From Acidobacteriota bacterium (GTDB lineage Bacteria; Acidobacteriota; Thermoanaerobaculia; Multivoradales; SZUA-115): a stretch of DNA of 19,668 bases. Numbering within the stretch: the first letter of the stretch is position 1; each line of letters opens with the position of its first letter. The stretch covers positions 1 to 19,668 of the forward strand of contig QIHU01000754.1 in the NCBI GenBank assembly GCA_003231035.1, read 5' to 3'. The notes beneath the pieces were generated by a model. That model searched no databases. It saw only the letters and a program-made list of their open reading frames with translations, and had not been told where the DNA came from. Positions 7,588 to 14,338 of this stretch are shown here, one piece after another. The position numbers were made by a program, and so were the translations under genes.

Positions 7588-9618
7588 TTAGGTCGAAGAG
7601 GTGTCGGTTTCTGAGTCGGCCGGTGGTTCGCCATCGGTGGGTGTTGTGTTCTCAGCGGGCGAAGAGGGAGGCAGATCCGGCACCGCCGCGATCTGGGGTG
7701 GCGGGCCGCCGTTGGCCCCGTCGTTGGCGTTCTCCTCACGGGTGCTCTCCTCGCTAGTGGAAGGTTCGCTTCGCGAACCCTCGATGTCGGGTAGCTTGGG
7801 GATGGAAGGAGCCAGATCTTGGCCGGTCAGCTTCTCGATGATGGTGTAGACGTCGCTGCCTTCGATCGACTCCTTGTCCAGCAGCTCGAGTGCGACGGCG
7901 TCGAGCACCGCGCGGTGCTCGGTGAGGATGTCGGTGGCGCTCTGGTAGCCGACTTGGACGATCTTCTCGATTTCGGCGTCGATGCGCAGGGCCGTCGCAG
8001 GGCTGAAGGCGGTCCGTTGAGCGAACTCGCGGCCGAGAAAAACTGGCTCGTCCTTGTTGCCGTAGGCAAGTGGGCCTAGGGTGGACATACCCCACTCGCA
8101 AACCATGCTGCGGGCCAGGCCGGAGGCCCGCTCGATATCGCTCGAGGCACCGGTGGTGATGTCGTCTTGGGTCAGCTCCTCGGCCACCCGGCCGCCCATC
8201 AGAATGGCGATCTGGCCGACGATGTAGCGTTGTCCGTAGTTATGCTTGTCCTCGGTCGGCAGTTGCATGGTGAGTCCGAGAGCGCGGCCGCGGGGGATGA
8301 TGGTGACTTTGTGCACCGGGTCGGCACCTGGCGTAAAGGCCGCCACCAGTGCGTGGCCCGCCTCGTGCACGGCGGTGATCTGCTTTTCGTCGTCGGTGAT
8401 CATCAGCGTCTTACGCTCGGCGCCCATCATGATCTTGTCTTTGGCGAACTCGAAGTCGTCGATGCCGACTTTCTTCTTGTCGCGCCGAGCGGCGATCAAG
8501 GCGGCCTCGTTGACCAAGTTCGCCAAGTCGGCGCCGGCAAAGCCTGGGGTGCCGCGAGCGATTACCCGTAGATCGATGCCTTCGGCGAGCGGGATCTCCC
8601 GGGTGTGGACCTCTAAGATGCCGAGACGACCGTTGATATCGGGCCGGTCGACGACGATCCTGCGGTCGAACCGCCCTGGGCGCAGCAGCGCCGGGTCAAG
8701 GACGTCTGGCCGGTTGGTGGCCGCGATCAAAATCACCCCTTCGTTCGACTCAAACCCGTCCATCTCCACCAACAACTGGTTGAGAGTCTGCTCGCGCTCG
8801 TCGTGACCTCCGCCCAGGCCAGCGCCGCGATGACGGCCCACGGCGTCGATCTCGTCGATGAAGATAATGCACGGAGCGTTCTTCACTCCTTGCTCGAAGA
8901 GGTCGCGCACCCGGCTGGCGCCGACGCCGACAAACATCTCGACGAAGTCGGAACCTGAGATCGAAAAGAAGGGGACGTTGGCTTCGCCGGCGATGGCCCG
9001 GGCGAGCAGGGTCTTACCGGTGCCGGGAGGTCCCATCAGCAGGACGCCCTTGGGAATCCGTCCGCCGAGCTTCTGGAACTTCTGGGGCTCCTTGAGGAAC
9101 TCGACGATCTCTCCGAGCTCTTCCTTGGCTTCGTCGATACCGGCGACATCGGCGAAACTCACCTTCTTGCCGGTGGCGTTGAGCAACTTGGCCTTGCTCT
9201 TGCCGAAGGACATTGCCCGGTTACCGCCCGACTGCATCTGGCGCATGAAGAAGACCCACAGACCGACCAGCAGGAGGATCGGAGCCCAATTGATCAGGGT
9301 ACGCAGCAAAGGATTCGGATTGGTGTCCTTCGCCGTGACCTCGATTCCCTTCTCGCGGAGCGAAGAATCGATCCATTCGTTGGTGGGTTTGTTGGGCAGT
9401 TGGACGGTGAACTTCTGGTCACTGTCGAGACTCGTGCCGGTGAGCACGGAGTCTTTGATGGTGACTTTCTCGACCGTCCCCTGCTCAACACGAGCCATGA
9501 ACTCGCTGTAGGTCGGCTCTTCCACCGGGCTGGTGCTGGCGTTGAACGCTTGCCACAGCATGGCGAGGGCCAGGAGGATGGCCATCCATAAAATCAAACT
9601 CTTGAGAGTGGAATTCAA
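7588..9618 (-). CDS. ftsH: ATP-dependent zinc metalloprotease FtsH, UUG start
   Basis: 676 residues. Membrane helix 1 lies at about 7-25, followed by a periplasmic region and helix 2 at about 108-126. Next comes the AAA+ domain with Walker A GPPGTGKT (196-203), Walker B IIFIDEID (251-258) and the second region of homology ending RPGRFDRR. The M41 protease domain has zinc site HEAGH (418-422) and a third ligand D494 in TTGASSDIERA. It degrades membrane and short-lived cytoplasmic proteins. The last about 68 residues are Pro/Ser/Thr/Glu/Asp-rich and look disordered. The start codon is TTG at 9618-9616, with AAGGA 9 nt upstream; the next ATG (codon 12) would remove part of the first helix. It is 34 bp downstream of tilS. 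Confidence 0.98.
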   Translation of the reverse strand: MNSTLKSLILWMAILLALAMLWQAFNASTSPVEEPTYSEFMARVEQGTVEKVTIKDSVLTGTSLDSDQKFTVQLPNKPTNEWIDSSLREKGIEVTAKDTNPNPLLRTLINWAPILLLVGLWVFFMRQMQSGGNRAMSFGKSKAKLLNATGKKVSFADVAGIDEAKEELGEIVEFLKEPQKFQKLGGRIPKGVLLMGPPGTGKTLLARAIAGEANVPFFSISGSDFVEMFVGVGASRVRDLFEQGVKNAPCIIFIDEIDAVGRHRGAGLGGGHDEREQTLNQLLVEMDGFESNEGVILIAATNRPDVLDPALLRPGRFDRRIVVDRPDINGRLGILEVHTREIPLAEGIDLRVIARGTPGFAGADLANLVNEAALIAARRDKKKVGIDDFEFAKDKIMMGAERKTLMITDDEKQITAVHEAGHALVAAFTPGADPVHKVTIIPRGRALGLTMQLPTEDKHNYGQRYIVGQIAILMGGRVAEELTQDDITTGASSDIERASGLARSMVCEWGMSTLGPLAYGNKDEPVFLGREFAQRTAFSPATALRIDAEIEKIVQVGYQSATDILTEHRAVLDAVALELLDKESIEGSDVYTIIEKLTGQDLAPSIPKLPDIEGSRSEPSTSEESTREENANDGANGGPPPQIAAVPDLPPSSPAENTTPTDGEPPADSETDTSST

Positions 9619-9652
9619 ACTGGTCGGTCCTTGGGTTATTTTTGCTTAGAAT

Positions 9653-11122
9653 TCAGCAGCGTGAGGCTGTCGGTGGCCCGGCGGTCGCCGAGTATCCAGG
9701 GTAACGGTTTAGACGGCGTTCTGATTCCTGGGAGGGTACCCATTCCGCGATCCAGGTTTCGCGCTCGCTGCCCAGTCGGCACCCTTCGTCCAGCATGACG
9801 CCGGGTACCCACACGATGCGCCCTGCGGCGGTGAGCAAGGGGAGAGCGTCTCTTTCGGTGCGGGGCACCCGGTTGTCAATCAGAATCTCCTTCAGACGGC
9901 TGGATTTGCCGTGCCCTAGAGGTTGTACGCGATCGCCCGGTCTTCGGTTGCGAATCGTCACCCTTTGGCCCGGTTTGAGCTTCAAGGCCAAACCGGCTCG
10001 AAGGGGCTGTTGGCTGAACATCCAAGCAGCTACCGGGCCACGGCGGAGTCGGAAACGAAGACCGACCTCTGGGAGGTCGATTTCCCCCGGAGGCTTTAGA
10101 GTATACGAGAAGCGAGGCGTCGGTGGGACCACCTTTGCGAGAGTCAGCTCTCCATGGTGCTCTTCCCAGCGCCAGCCGTGGCCGCAGTCGCACCCCAGTC
10201 GCCCGCCCGAGGCCAGCTGGCGAGCGAGTTCGGAAACGGCGGCTCGCGATGCGGGGTACGGTGCCGCGGCCAACCGATGGAGGAGGGCGAGGGCGTGGGG
10301 CCTCAGGGCTTGGTGCAGTTGCTGAAAGGAGCTTCGGAGCACCACGATGGTGGTCGCCCTACTACCGGCGGCAAAGGGAGAGAGGCGACAACGGGGGCGC
10401 AAGGCGGCGAGGAGGGGTGCTTGGATCGTCCCGCGGGCCTCGCCGGTCGCGCGGGCCAAGCGGGTCAGTTGGTCTGGCAAGCTGGGGTACCTCGCCGCGA
10501 TCCTAGGTAGCAAAGTGTGGCGAACTCGATTGCGCAGCGCCGCCTCATCCCGATTGGTGGGGTCATCGATGGGATCGAGGCCAGCCTCTTCGACATCGGC
10601 TTGGAGCGCGGCTCTGGGCAAATTGAGAAGCGGTCGAGAGAGGAACCCCCGTCGTGGTTGGATGGCCGCTAGCCCTTCCAATCCGCTCCCCTGAAGAATT
10701 CGCATGAGGACCGTTTCCACTTGGTCGTCACGATGGTGCGCCGTGGCGATGCCGCTAGCCCCAAGGTTGCGGCGCAGCTCATCCAGAAAACGATAACGAA
10801 CCCGACGGGCGGCTGCTTCAAGACTCTCACCGCCTCGCCGCCGCGAGTTTACCGCTCGGCGCTCGGCGTGGAAAGGTACGCCGATCTGTCTGGCCAAGCG
10901 AGCCGCCGATTGTGCCCGCGCGCTGGAGCCAGGGTCGAGACCGTGGTCCAGGTGGGCAGCCACGACCTCAACTCCATGGGTCGCTGCCCAGCTTGCCGTG
11001 GCGAGGAGCAGTGCGGTGGAGTCGTTTCCGCCTGAGAAGGCGACGATCCAGCGGTCTCCCGCGATGGGCGCGGTTCCCGGCTGGGTCGCAAAGAAACTCT
11101 TGAGCGCGTGCAGAGATCTCAT
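9653..11122 (-). CDS. tilS: tRNA(Ile)-lysidine synthase
   Basis: 489 residues, slightly longer than E. coli TilS (432). The PP-loop ATPase motif SGGNDS is at residues 30-35, followed by AHLDHGLDP and ATAHHRDDQVET, typical of the N-terminal domain. The C-terminal RNA-binding part carries VTIRNRRPGDRVQPLG, KEILIDNRVPR and RDALPLL, also family hallmarks. The enzyme adds lysine to C34 of tRNA-Ile(CAU) so that it reads AUA rather than AUG. The start is uncertain: ATG at 11122 is chosen, but GAGGG lies 12 nt upstream of it and only 6 nt upstream of an in-frame TTG at 11128, and both following genes use TTG. A CAU tRNA gene lies 102 bp upstream on the same strand. Confidence 0.95.
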   Translation of the reverse strand: MRSLHALKSFFATQPGTAPIAGDRWIVAFSGGNDSTALLLATASWAATHGVEVVAAHLDHGLDPGSSARAQSAARLARQIGVPFHAERRAVNSRRRGGESLEAAARRVRYRFLDELRRNLGASGIATAHHRDDQVETVLMRILQGSGLEGLAAIQPRRGFLSRPLLNLPRAALQADVEEAGLDPIDDPTNRDEAALRNRVRHTLLPRIAARYPSLPDQLTRLARATGEARGTIQAPLLAALRPRCRLSPFAAGSRATTIVVLRSSFQQLHQALRPHALALLHRLAAAPYPASRAAVSELARQLASGGRLGCDCGHGWRWEEHHGELTLAKVVPPTPRFSYTLKPPGEIDLPEVGLRFRLRRGPVAAWMFSQQPLRAGLALKLKPGQRVTIRNRRPGDRVQPLGHGKSSRLKEILIDNRVPRTERDALPLLTAAGRIVWVPGVMLDEGCRLGSERETWIAEWVPSQESERRLNRYPGYSATAGPPTASRC

Positions 11123-11134
11123 TGCCAAGACCAA

Positions 11135-11176
11135 CCCTCGATGGGGTCTACCCCATGGATCGGGTGACCGCGAGGG
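11135..11176 (-). promoter_or_regulatory. Inverted repeats in the tilS leader that could cover its ribosome binding site
   Basis: ATGGGGT (11141-11147) and ACCCCAT (11150-11156) form a perfect palindrome, which folds in RNA as a six-pair stem with a UAGA loop. Outside it, CCCTCG (11135-11140 on plus) is complementary to CGAGGG (11171-11176). In the minus-strand RNA the downstream CGAGGG contains the probable Shine-Dalgarno of tilS, so pairing would sequester it. There is no U-tract, so it is not an ordinary terminator. Confidence 0.5.
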
Positions 11177-11224
11177 TAAGGCGAGAAGTTGGGGTCGGAC
11201 AAGAACGGGTCGAACAAGAAAGAA

Positions 11225-11301
11225 TGGTGGCGGTGAAGGGACTTGAACCCCTGACCTAGCGGTTATGAGCCGCTCGCTCTAACCGGCTGAGCTACACCGC
11301 C
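11225..11301 (-). tRNA. tRNA with CAU anticodon, probably elongator tRNA-Met (tRNA-Ile2 not excluded)
   Basis: Complete cloverleaf of 77 nt including an encoded CCA. The acceptor GGCGGTG pairs with CACCGCC, discriminator A. The D-arm is GCTC/GAGC. The anticodon stem AGCGG/CCGCT encloses loop CTCATAA. The T-loop is TTCAAGT. The acceptor G4-G5 differs from the C4-C5 common in tRNA-Ile(CAU) and is the same as I recall for Bacillus elongator tRNA-Met, which favours Met. The initiator is unlikely because the first pair G1-C72 is matched. It lies 102 bp upstream of tilS on the same strand. Confidence 0.95.
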
Positions 11302-11351
11302 TACAAGGCAAAAACTCCGAGCTTCTTAGCGAACGCCGGAGCCGGAGGGGG

Positions 11352-11380
11352 ATTATTACGCGCGCGGCGCTCAAGAACAA
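11352..11380 (-). promoter_or_regulatory. Possible promoter of the tRNA-tilS unit
   Basis: On the minus strand TTGTTC (11380-11375) is separated by 17 bp from AATAAT (11357-11352), a reasonable sigma-70-type pair. It is placed about 50 bp before the tRNA 5' end and after the arsR terminator. The matches are imperfect, so this is only a candidate. Confidence 0.4.
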
Positions 11381-11415
11381 GAGTCCGGTGCCAAAATGCC
11401 CCGGATCCCAAGACG

Positions 11416-11448
11416 AAAAACCCGCCCATCAACCCATGGGCGGGTTTT
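11416..11448 (-). terminator. Rho-independent terminator, probably of arsR; may work in both directions
   Basis: AAAACCCGCCCAT (11417-11429) and ATGGGCGGGTTTT (11436-11448) pair perfectly over 13 bp around a 6-nt loop. On the minus strand the hairpin ends in five T, directly suiting the arsR-type gene that stops at 11570. It separates that gene from the tRNA-tilS unit. Confidence 0.85.
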
Positions 11449-11569
11449 CAAACGGGGAGCCACCGGTACGGGTTGGATCAGCCCTCCGGTGAGCACGGGC
11501 TGCTAGGCGAACTGCTCCACGGTCCGGTCTTCTACCGTAACCTTGCCGACCGTAGTTTGCTGGTATGGC

Positions 11570-11899
11570 CTACCGGAAAGAGTCTTGGCAGCTGCGGAAC
11601 TGGCCGAAGAAGTCCCGCATCGACTGCGAGAGCGCCTCATCGTTGAGCCGGTAGATCACGTTCTGGCCCTGGCGTTGGTCGATGACCAGGTCAGCCTCTT
11701 TGAGCACCGAAAGGTGCCGCGAGATCGTCGGCTGCGAAAGATTGAAGTTGCCGACGATTTCGCCGACAGTGCGTTGGTGATTCTCGAGTAGGCGCAAAAT
11801 CTCCTGGCGGGTGCCATCGGAAAGGGCCTTGAATACCTTGGTCAAGTAGCGCTCGTCTCGAGCCATGCCGGAATGATCGTGTGCGATTGCGTTTGCCAT
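11570..11899 (-). CDS. ArsR-family winged-helix repressor without the usual metal-site cysteines
   Basis: 109 residues with the compact ArsR fold. Helices span LTKVFKALSDGTRQEILRLL and TVGEIVGNFN. The recognition helix is LSQPTISRHLSVLKEADLV, and the beta wing is DQRQGQNVIYRLN. Family members are dimeric repressors that usually control their own operon. The ELCVCDL-type metal motif is absent and the only cysteine is near the C terminus (RSCQD), so arsenic or cadmium sensing is unlikely; relatives without it sense redox state or act by dissociation (BigR, SdpR types). GGAGG lies 9 nt before the ATG at 11899. It is downstream of the superoxide dismutase gene on the same strand but separated by about 293 bp. 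A perfect TATAAT lies at 12026-12021 on the minus strand. Confidence 0.92.
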   Translation of the reverse strand: MANAIAHDHSGMARDERYLTKVFKALSDGTRQEILRLLENHQRTVGEIVGNFNLSQPTISRHLSVLKEADLVIDQRQGQNVIYRLNDEALSQSMRDFFGQFRSCQDSFR

Positions 11900-12085
11900 C
11901 CTAGAAGTCCTCCTTGAGTCTCTGAACTGCCCCCAGAGCAGTAGCTCCCCTTGGTTTCGTGGCGGGTGATCGGCCTTCGATCCTATTGATCGTGATGAAT
12001 ACTACGGCACCACGGGTTGAATTATAGTTGAGATTGCGCCCAGGATTCCGGTTCGGGCTGCTCACTTTCTGGGCATAGACGTGCA

Positions 12086-12107
12086 AACTTATGTATATCC
12101 AAAAGTT
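12086..12107 (-). promoter_or_regulatory. 22-bp interrupted palindrome, candidate operator upstream of the arsR-type gene
   Basis: Two 11-bp arms, AACTTATGTAT (12086-12096) and ATCCAAAAGTT (12097-12107), are inverted copies at 9 of 11 positions. ArsR-family operators are commonly imperfect palindromes of about this size rich in A and T. The site is about 60 bp upstream of the TATAAT candidate, so its role is uncertain. Nothing else coding is seen in 11900-12148. Confidence 0.4.
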
Positions 12108-12148
12108 AACCCGGCGGTTGCGGTCCGATTTACCGGGCGGGGAAGAGT

Positions 12149-12178
12149 CCAGCCGGCCCCAGATGGGGCGCCGGCTGG
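12149..12178 (-). terminator. Terminator-like hairpin after the superoxide dismutase gene
   Basis: CCAGCCGG (12149-12156) pairs with CCGGCTGG (12171-12178). Inside it CCCC pairs with GGGG around an AGAT loop, leaving a two-base bulge. It starts 14 bp after the sod stop codon. There is no T-run after it on the minus strand, so it may instead stabilise the mRNA 3' end. Confidence 0.45.
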
Positions 12179-12192
12179 CGAAATGAGCTCTT

Positions 12193-12795
12193 CTAGCCCT
12201 GCTTGAGCCGCTCCGCAACGGTGTCCCACTGGACCGTGTTCCACCATGCTTTGAGGTACTCGGGGCGGCGGTTTTGGTAGTGGAGGTAGTAGGCGTGCTC
12301 CCAGACGTCAACCCCCAATAGCGGCGTCTTGCCCTCCATCAAGGGGCTGTCCTGATTGGGCCGCGCGATCACTTCGAGGCCACTCTCGGTGGCTACCAGC
12401 CAGCCCCAGCCGGAGCCGAACTGGCCCGCGGCCGCCCCGCTGAAGCGTTCCTGGAAGTTCTCGAAGCTGCCGAACGCGGCGTTGATCGCACTGGCTAGGT
12501 CGCCGCTCGGTGCGCCGCCACCGCCCGGTCCCATGACCGACCAAAAGAGGCTGTGATTGGCATGGCCGCCACCATGGTTGCGCACCGCGCCGCGAATGGC
12601 CTCGGGGACGCTGTCGATGTCGCGAAGAAGCGCCTCGACGCTCTTCGACTGAAGACCTTCGTGGCCCTCCAGGGCCGCGTTGAGCTTCGATACATAGGCC
12701 GCATGGTGTTTGTCGTGGTGAATCTGCATCGTCGTGCTGTCGATGTGGGGCTGCAACGCGTCGAAGCTGTAAGTCAGTGCTGGGACCTCGTACAT
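12193..12795 (-). CDS. sodA: Superoxide dismutase, iron/manganese family, manganese-type signature
   Basis: 200 residues, normal for bacterial Fe/Mn SOD, which converts superoxide to oxygen and hydrogen peroxide in the cytoplasm. Metal ligands are H26 (QIHHDKHH), H81 (GHANHSLFW), D163 and H167 (DVWEHAYYLHYQNRR). G77 together with Q148 in RPNQDSPLMEG matches the manganese-enzyme pattern; iron enzymes usually have Ala plus a Gln near position 69. Cambialistic activity cannot be excluded. There is no signal peptide. GGAG lies about 10 nt before the ATG at 12795, and a 13-bp tandem repeat lies just upstream of that. It is followed by a hairpin at 12149-12178 and then the arsR-type gene. A further peroxide-removing enzyme (15865-16356) lies about 3 kb away. 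Confidence 0.95.
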   Translation of the reverse strand: MYEVPALTYSFDALQPHIDSTTMQIHHDKHHAAYVSKLNAALEGHEGLQSKSVEALLRDIDSVPEAIRGAVRNHGGGHANHSLFWSVMGPGGGGAPSGDLASAINAAFGSFENFQERFSGAAAGQFGSGWGWLVATESGLEVIARPNQDSPLMEGKTPLLGVDVWEHAYYLHYQNRRPEYLKAWWNTVQWDTVAERLKQG

Positions 12796-12811
12796 ATTTC
12801 TGCTGCTCCTT

Positions 12812-12837
12812 TTCTTGTCGCTGGTTCTTGTCGCTGG
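12812..12837 (-). repeat. 13-bp direct repeat in the sod leader
   Basis: TTCTTGTCGCTGG occurs twice back to back (12812-12824 and 12825-12837), immediately upstream of the sod ribosome binding site. It could be a slippage duplication or a protein-binding repeat. Further upstream, GAATTCAACGC (12861-12871) and GCGTTGAAATTC (12948-12959) are inverted copies about 75 bp apart. Confidence 0.75.
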
Positions 12838-12962
12838 AAGTTGAAGAGCGCGCGAGAGGTGAATTCAACGCGGCTGTTCGGTCAAATAGGCGAAAGCCCA
12901 TTGTGCCACGAACCACCTGATGGCGTGGCGGATCGTCGAGATCGGTTGCGTTGAAATTCCGA

Positions 12963-12990
12963 TTGACTTTCCAGCGAGCGCTTCTATAGC
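12963..12990 (+). promoter_or_regulatory. Sigma-70-type promoter for the tRNA-Val/tRNA-Asp unit
   Basis: TTGACT (12963-12968) and TATAGC (12985-12990) are separated by 16 bp and placed 20 bp before the mature 5' end of tRNA-Val, the expected position for a tRNA promoter. The sequence after it is GC-rich up to the tRNA. Confidence 0.65.
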
Positions 12991-13010
12991 ATGGGCGATC
13001 TCCGGCGGCC

Positions 13011-13087
13011 GGGAGGTTAGCTCAGTTGGTTAGAGCACCTGCTTTACACGCAGGGGGTCGCGGGTTCGAATCCCACACCTCCCACCA
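13011..13087 (+). tRNA. tRNA-Val (UAC)
   Basis: A 77-nt cloverleaf with encoded CCA. The acceptor GGGAGGT pairs with ACCTCCC, discriminator A. The D-arm is GCTC/GAGC. The anticodon stem CCTGC/GCAGG encloses loop TTTACAC, giving anticodon UAC. The T-arm is GCGGG-TTCGAAT-CCCAC with one C-A mismatch. Confidence 0.97.
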
Positions 13088-13103
13088 AGGTTGCCGACAA
13101 TGC

Positions 13104-13180
13104 GGGGCCGTAGTTCAGTTGGTTAGAACGCTGGCCTGTCACGCCGGAGGTCGCGGGTTCGAGTCCCGTCGGCCCCGCCA
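13104..13180 (+). tRNA. tRNA-Asp (GUC)
   Basis: A 77-nt cloverleaf with encoded CCA. The acceptor GGGGCCG pairs with CGGCCCC, with discriminator G as usual for Asp. The D-arm is GTTC/GAAC. The anticodon stem CTGGC/GCCGG encloses loop CTGTCAC, giving anticodon GUC. It lies 16 bp after tRNA-Val, so the two are one transcript. Confidence 0.97.
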
Positions 13181-13243
13181 TTTTCTGAAAGTCACTACCT
13201 GAAATACACAGTCCGATTAGACTTAAGCCTAAGCCGAACAAAC

Positions 13244-13289
13244 GCAGCCCCCGCAGCGATCCGGTAAAGATCGACGGGAGCTGCTTTTT
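13244..13289 (+). terminator. Rho-independent terminator after the two tRNA genes
   Basis: GCAGC (13244-13248) pairs with GCTGC (13280-13284). Within it CCCG pairs with CGGG and CGATC with GATCG, around a 7-nt loop. Five T follow (13285-13289). It lies between tRNA-Asp and rpmG, 46 bp before the rpmG start, so rpmG is made either by read-through or from a promoter I could not identify. The short repeat AGCCT/AGGCT (13297-13310) follows. Confidence 0.75.
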
Positions 13290-13335
13290 CATCCAAGCCT
13301 GGTTAGGCTAGGCGAGCATCTCTGGAGGCGAACTC

Positions 13336-13491
13336 ATGGCCGAAAAAATCAAACTCGTGTCCAGTGCCGGGACCGGCTACTTCTACACCACGACCAAGAA
13401 CAAGCGCGGTTCCACTGAGAAGCTGCGGCTCAAGAAGTATGATCCGAAAGTGCGGCGTCACGTCGAATTCGTCGAAGAGAAGATGAAGTAG
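13336..13491 (+). CDS. rpmG: 50S ribosomal protein L33, zinc-free form
   Basis: 51 residues, close to E. coli L33. The family core KIKLVSSAGTGYFYTTTKNK, then EKLRLKKYDPKVRRHVEF, is complete. The two CxxC pairs of zinc-binding L33 are absent, so this is the C-minus form that does not need zinc. GGAGG lies 7 nt before the ATG, a strong ribosome binding site. Its last 62 bp overlap, on the opposite strand, the end of the sigma factor gene. No terminator is seen after its stop codon. Confidence 0.96.
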   Translation: MAEKIKLVSSAGTGYFYTTTKNKRGSTEKLRLKKYDPKVRRHVEFVEEKMK

Positions 13492-14110
13492 GCAGCGATG
13501 CCAACCGTCTACGGAGGCGGAAGAGCAGCGAGTTGACGCTGCTCACGGTAGGTTTCTCAGGCAGGGCTCCGGCGATCTCTCGGCTGGTCCAGCCTTCGAG
13601 AAGAGACCAGCGCAGAATCATCAGGTTTCGATCTTGGAGGCGTTGGGGAGCGCTGGCGCAATAGCGCTCGAGGAGTCGGCGCAGCTGGCTGCGGGCCATG
13701 GCACGGCGTTCGGGGCAGTCGCGCGTATCGATGCGCGTGACCATCAAGCTGGCCAGGTCGACCTGGCGCATGGCGAGGTGAAAACCGCCGCGTTTGAGCG
13801 CCCGCTGGCGGCGCAGTTGGTCCCGCACCACGGTCTCGGCGATGCGCGACAAGTAGGCGGCAGCCTCCATTTCGCACTTGCCGCGGAAGTCGCGCAGGTG
13901 ACGACTGTCGTTGTCGAGCAAGCGGCAGTACACCTCCTGCACCATCTCGTTCACCTCATCTACCGAGAGTTTCGCGCCGCCGCGCCGCAGGCCACGGCGC
14001 ACCGCCATTTGTAGCTGACTGTCGAAACGCTGGACTAACTCGCTCCAGGCTCTTTCGTTGCCCTGTTGCGCACAATGGTGCAGCAACTGAGTCTCGTTCG
14101 AATACTCCAT
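13430..14110 (-). CDS. ECF-like sigma-70 family RNA polymerase sigma factor
   Basis: 226 residues. A sigma region 2 covers about 8-105 (ERAWSELVQRFDSQL, NEMVQEVYCRLL, AYLSRIAETVVRDQLRRQRA) and a region 4 helix-turn-helix about 150-207 (ILRWSLLEGWTSREIAGAL, then VSSVNSLLFRLRRRLA). There is no region 1.1 or 3, as in ECF factors. AAGGAG lies 7 nt before the ATG. No anti-sigma factor gene is adjacent, so control may be transcriptional or through its own long basic linker and C terminus. It is divergent from the secreted Ig-module protein at 14477. The last 20 codons, including the stop, run antisense through the end of rpmG but remain in frame. The exact ECF group cannot be assigned by eye. Confidence 0.88.
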   Translation of the reverse strand: MEYSNETQLLHHCAQQGNERAWSELVQRFDSQLQMAVRRGLRRGGAKLSVDEVNEMVQEVYCRLLDNDSRHLRDFRGKCEMEAAAYLSRIAETVVRDQLRRQRALKRGGFHLAMRQVDLASLMVTRIDTRDCPERRAMARSQLRRLLERYCASAPQRLQDRNLMILRWSLLEGWTSREIAGALPEKPTVSSVNSLLFRLRRRLASLPTSSSLRRIRRDAALSDHTS

Positions 14111-14158
14111 CTCCCCGCTCCTTGGTTGGCGGAGCGGAGGTGGGGAGGCGAAAGCGGC

Positions 14159-14195
14159 GGATGGGTGCGCTGCGCTTCATGAAACAGCGCCATCC
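14159..14195 (-). other. Hairpin in the sigma factor leader; no gene in the 366-bp gap
   Basis: GGATGG plus GCGCTG (14159-14172, with GT between) pair with CAGCGC plus CATCC (14185-14195), giving about 11 pairs with a two-base bulge around a loop containing TTCATGAA. It lies about 50-85 nt upstream of the sigma factor ATG. In the rest of 14111-14476 I see the promoter at 14339-14368 and no credible coding frame. Confidence 0.4.
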
Positions 14196-14338
14196 ACGGA
14201 GATCACCGATAGGGAACCCGCCGAGGGTAGCACGGGTGGCGCTTCCAGAGGGAAATTGTCTCCTCGTTAGGGTGGTAAACCGGATTGGCGGCATGCGGCT
14301 TTCGAGGGTGGTGGACGGGGTGTGGCGGGGGAAACTAA

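Noticed and set aside
11141..11156. The ATGGGGT/ACCCCAT palindrome as a terminator for the tRNA
   Set aside because: No T-run follows it on the minus strand.
13044..13292. An 82-residue minus-strand frame containing GPTGLEPATSGVTGQRSNQLNYGP
   Set aside because: This is the well-known translation artefact of tRNA antisense strands; it covers tRNA-Val and tRNA-Asp exactly and is not a protein.
13956..14294. A 112-residue minus-strand frame overlapping the start of the sigma factor gene in another frame
   Set aside because: No motif, overlaps the sigma factor by about 155 bp, and has composition typical of out-of-frame GC-rich DNA.
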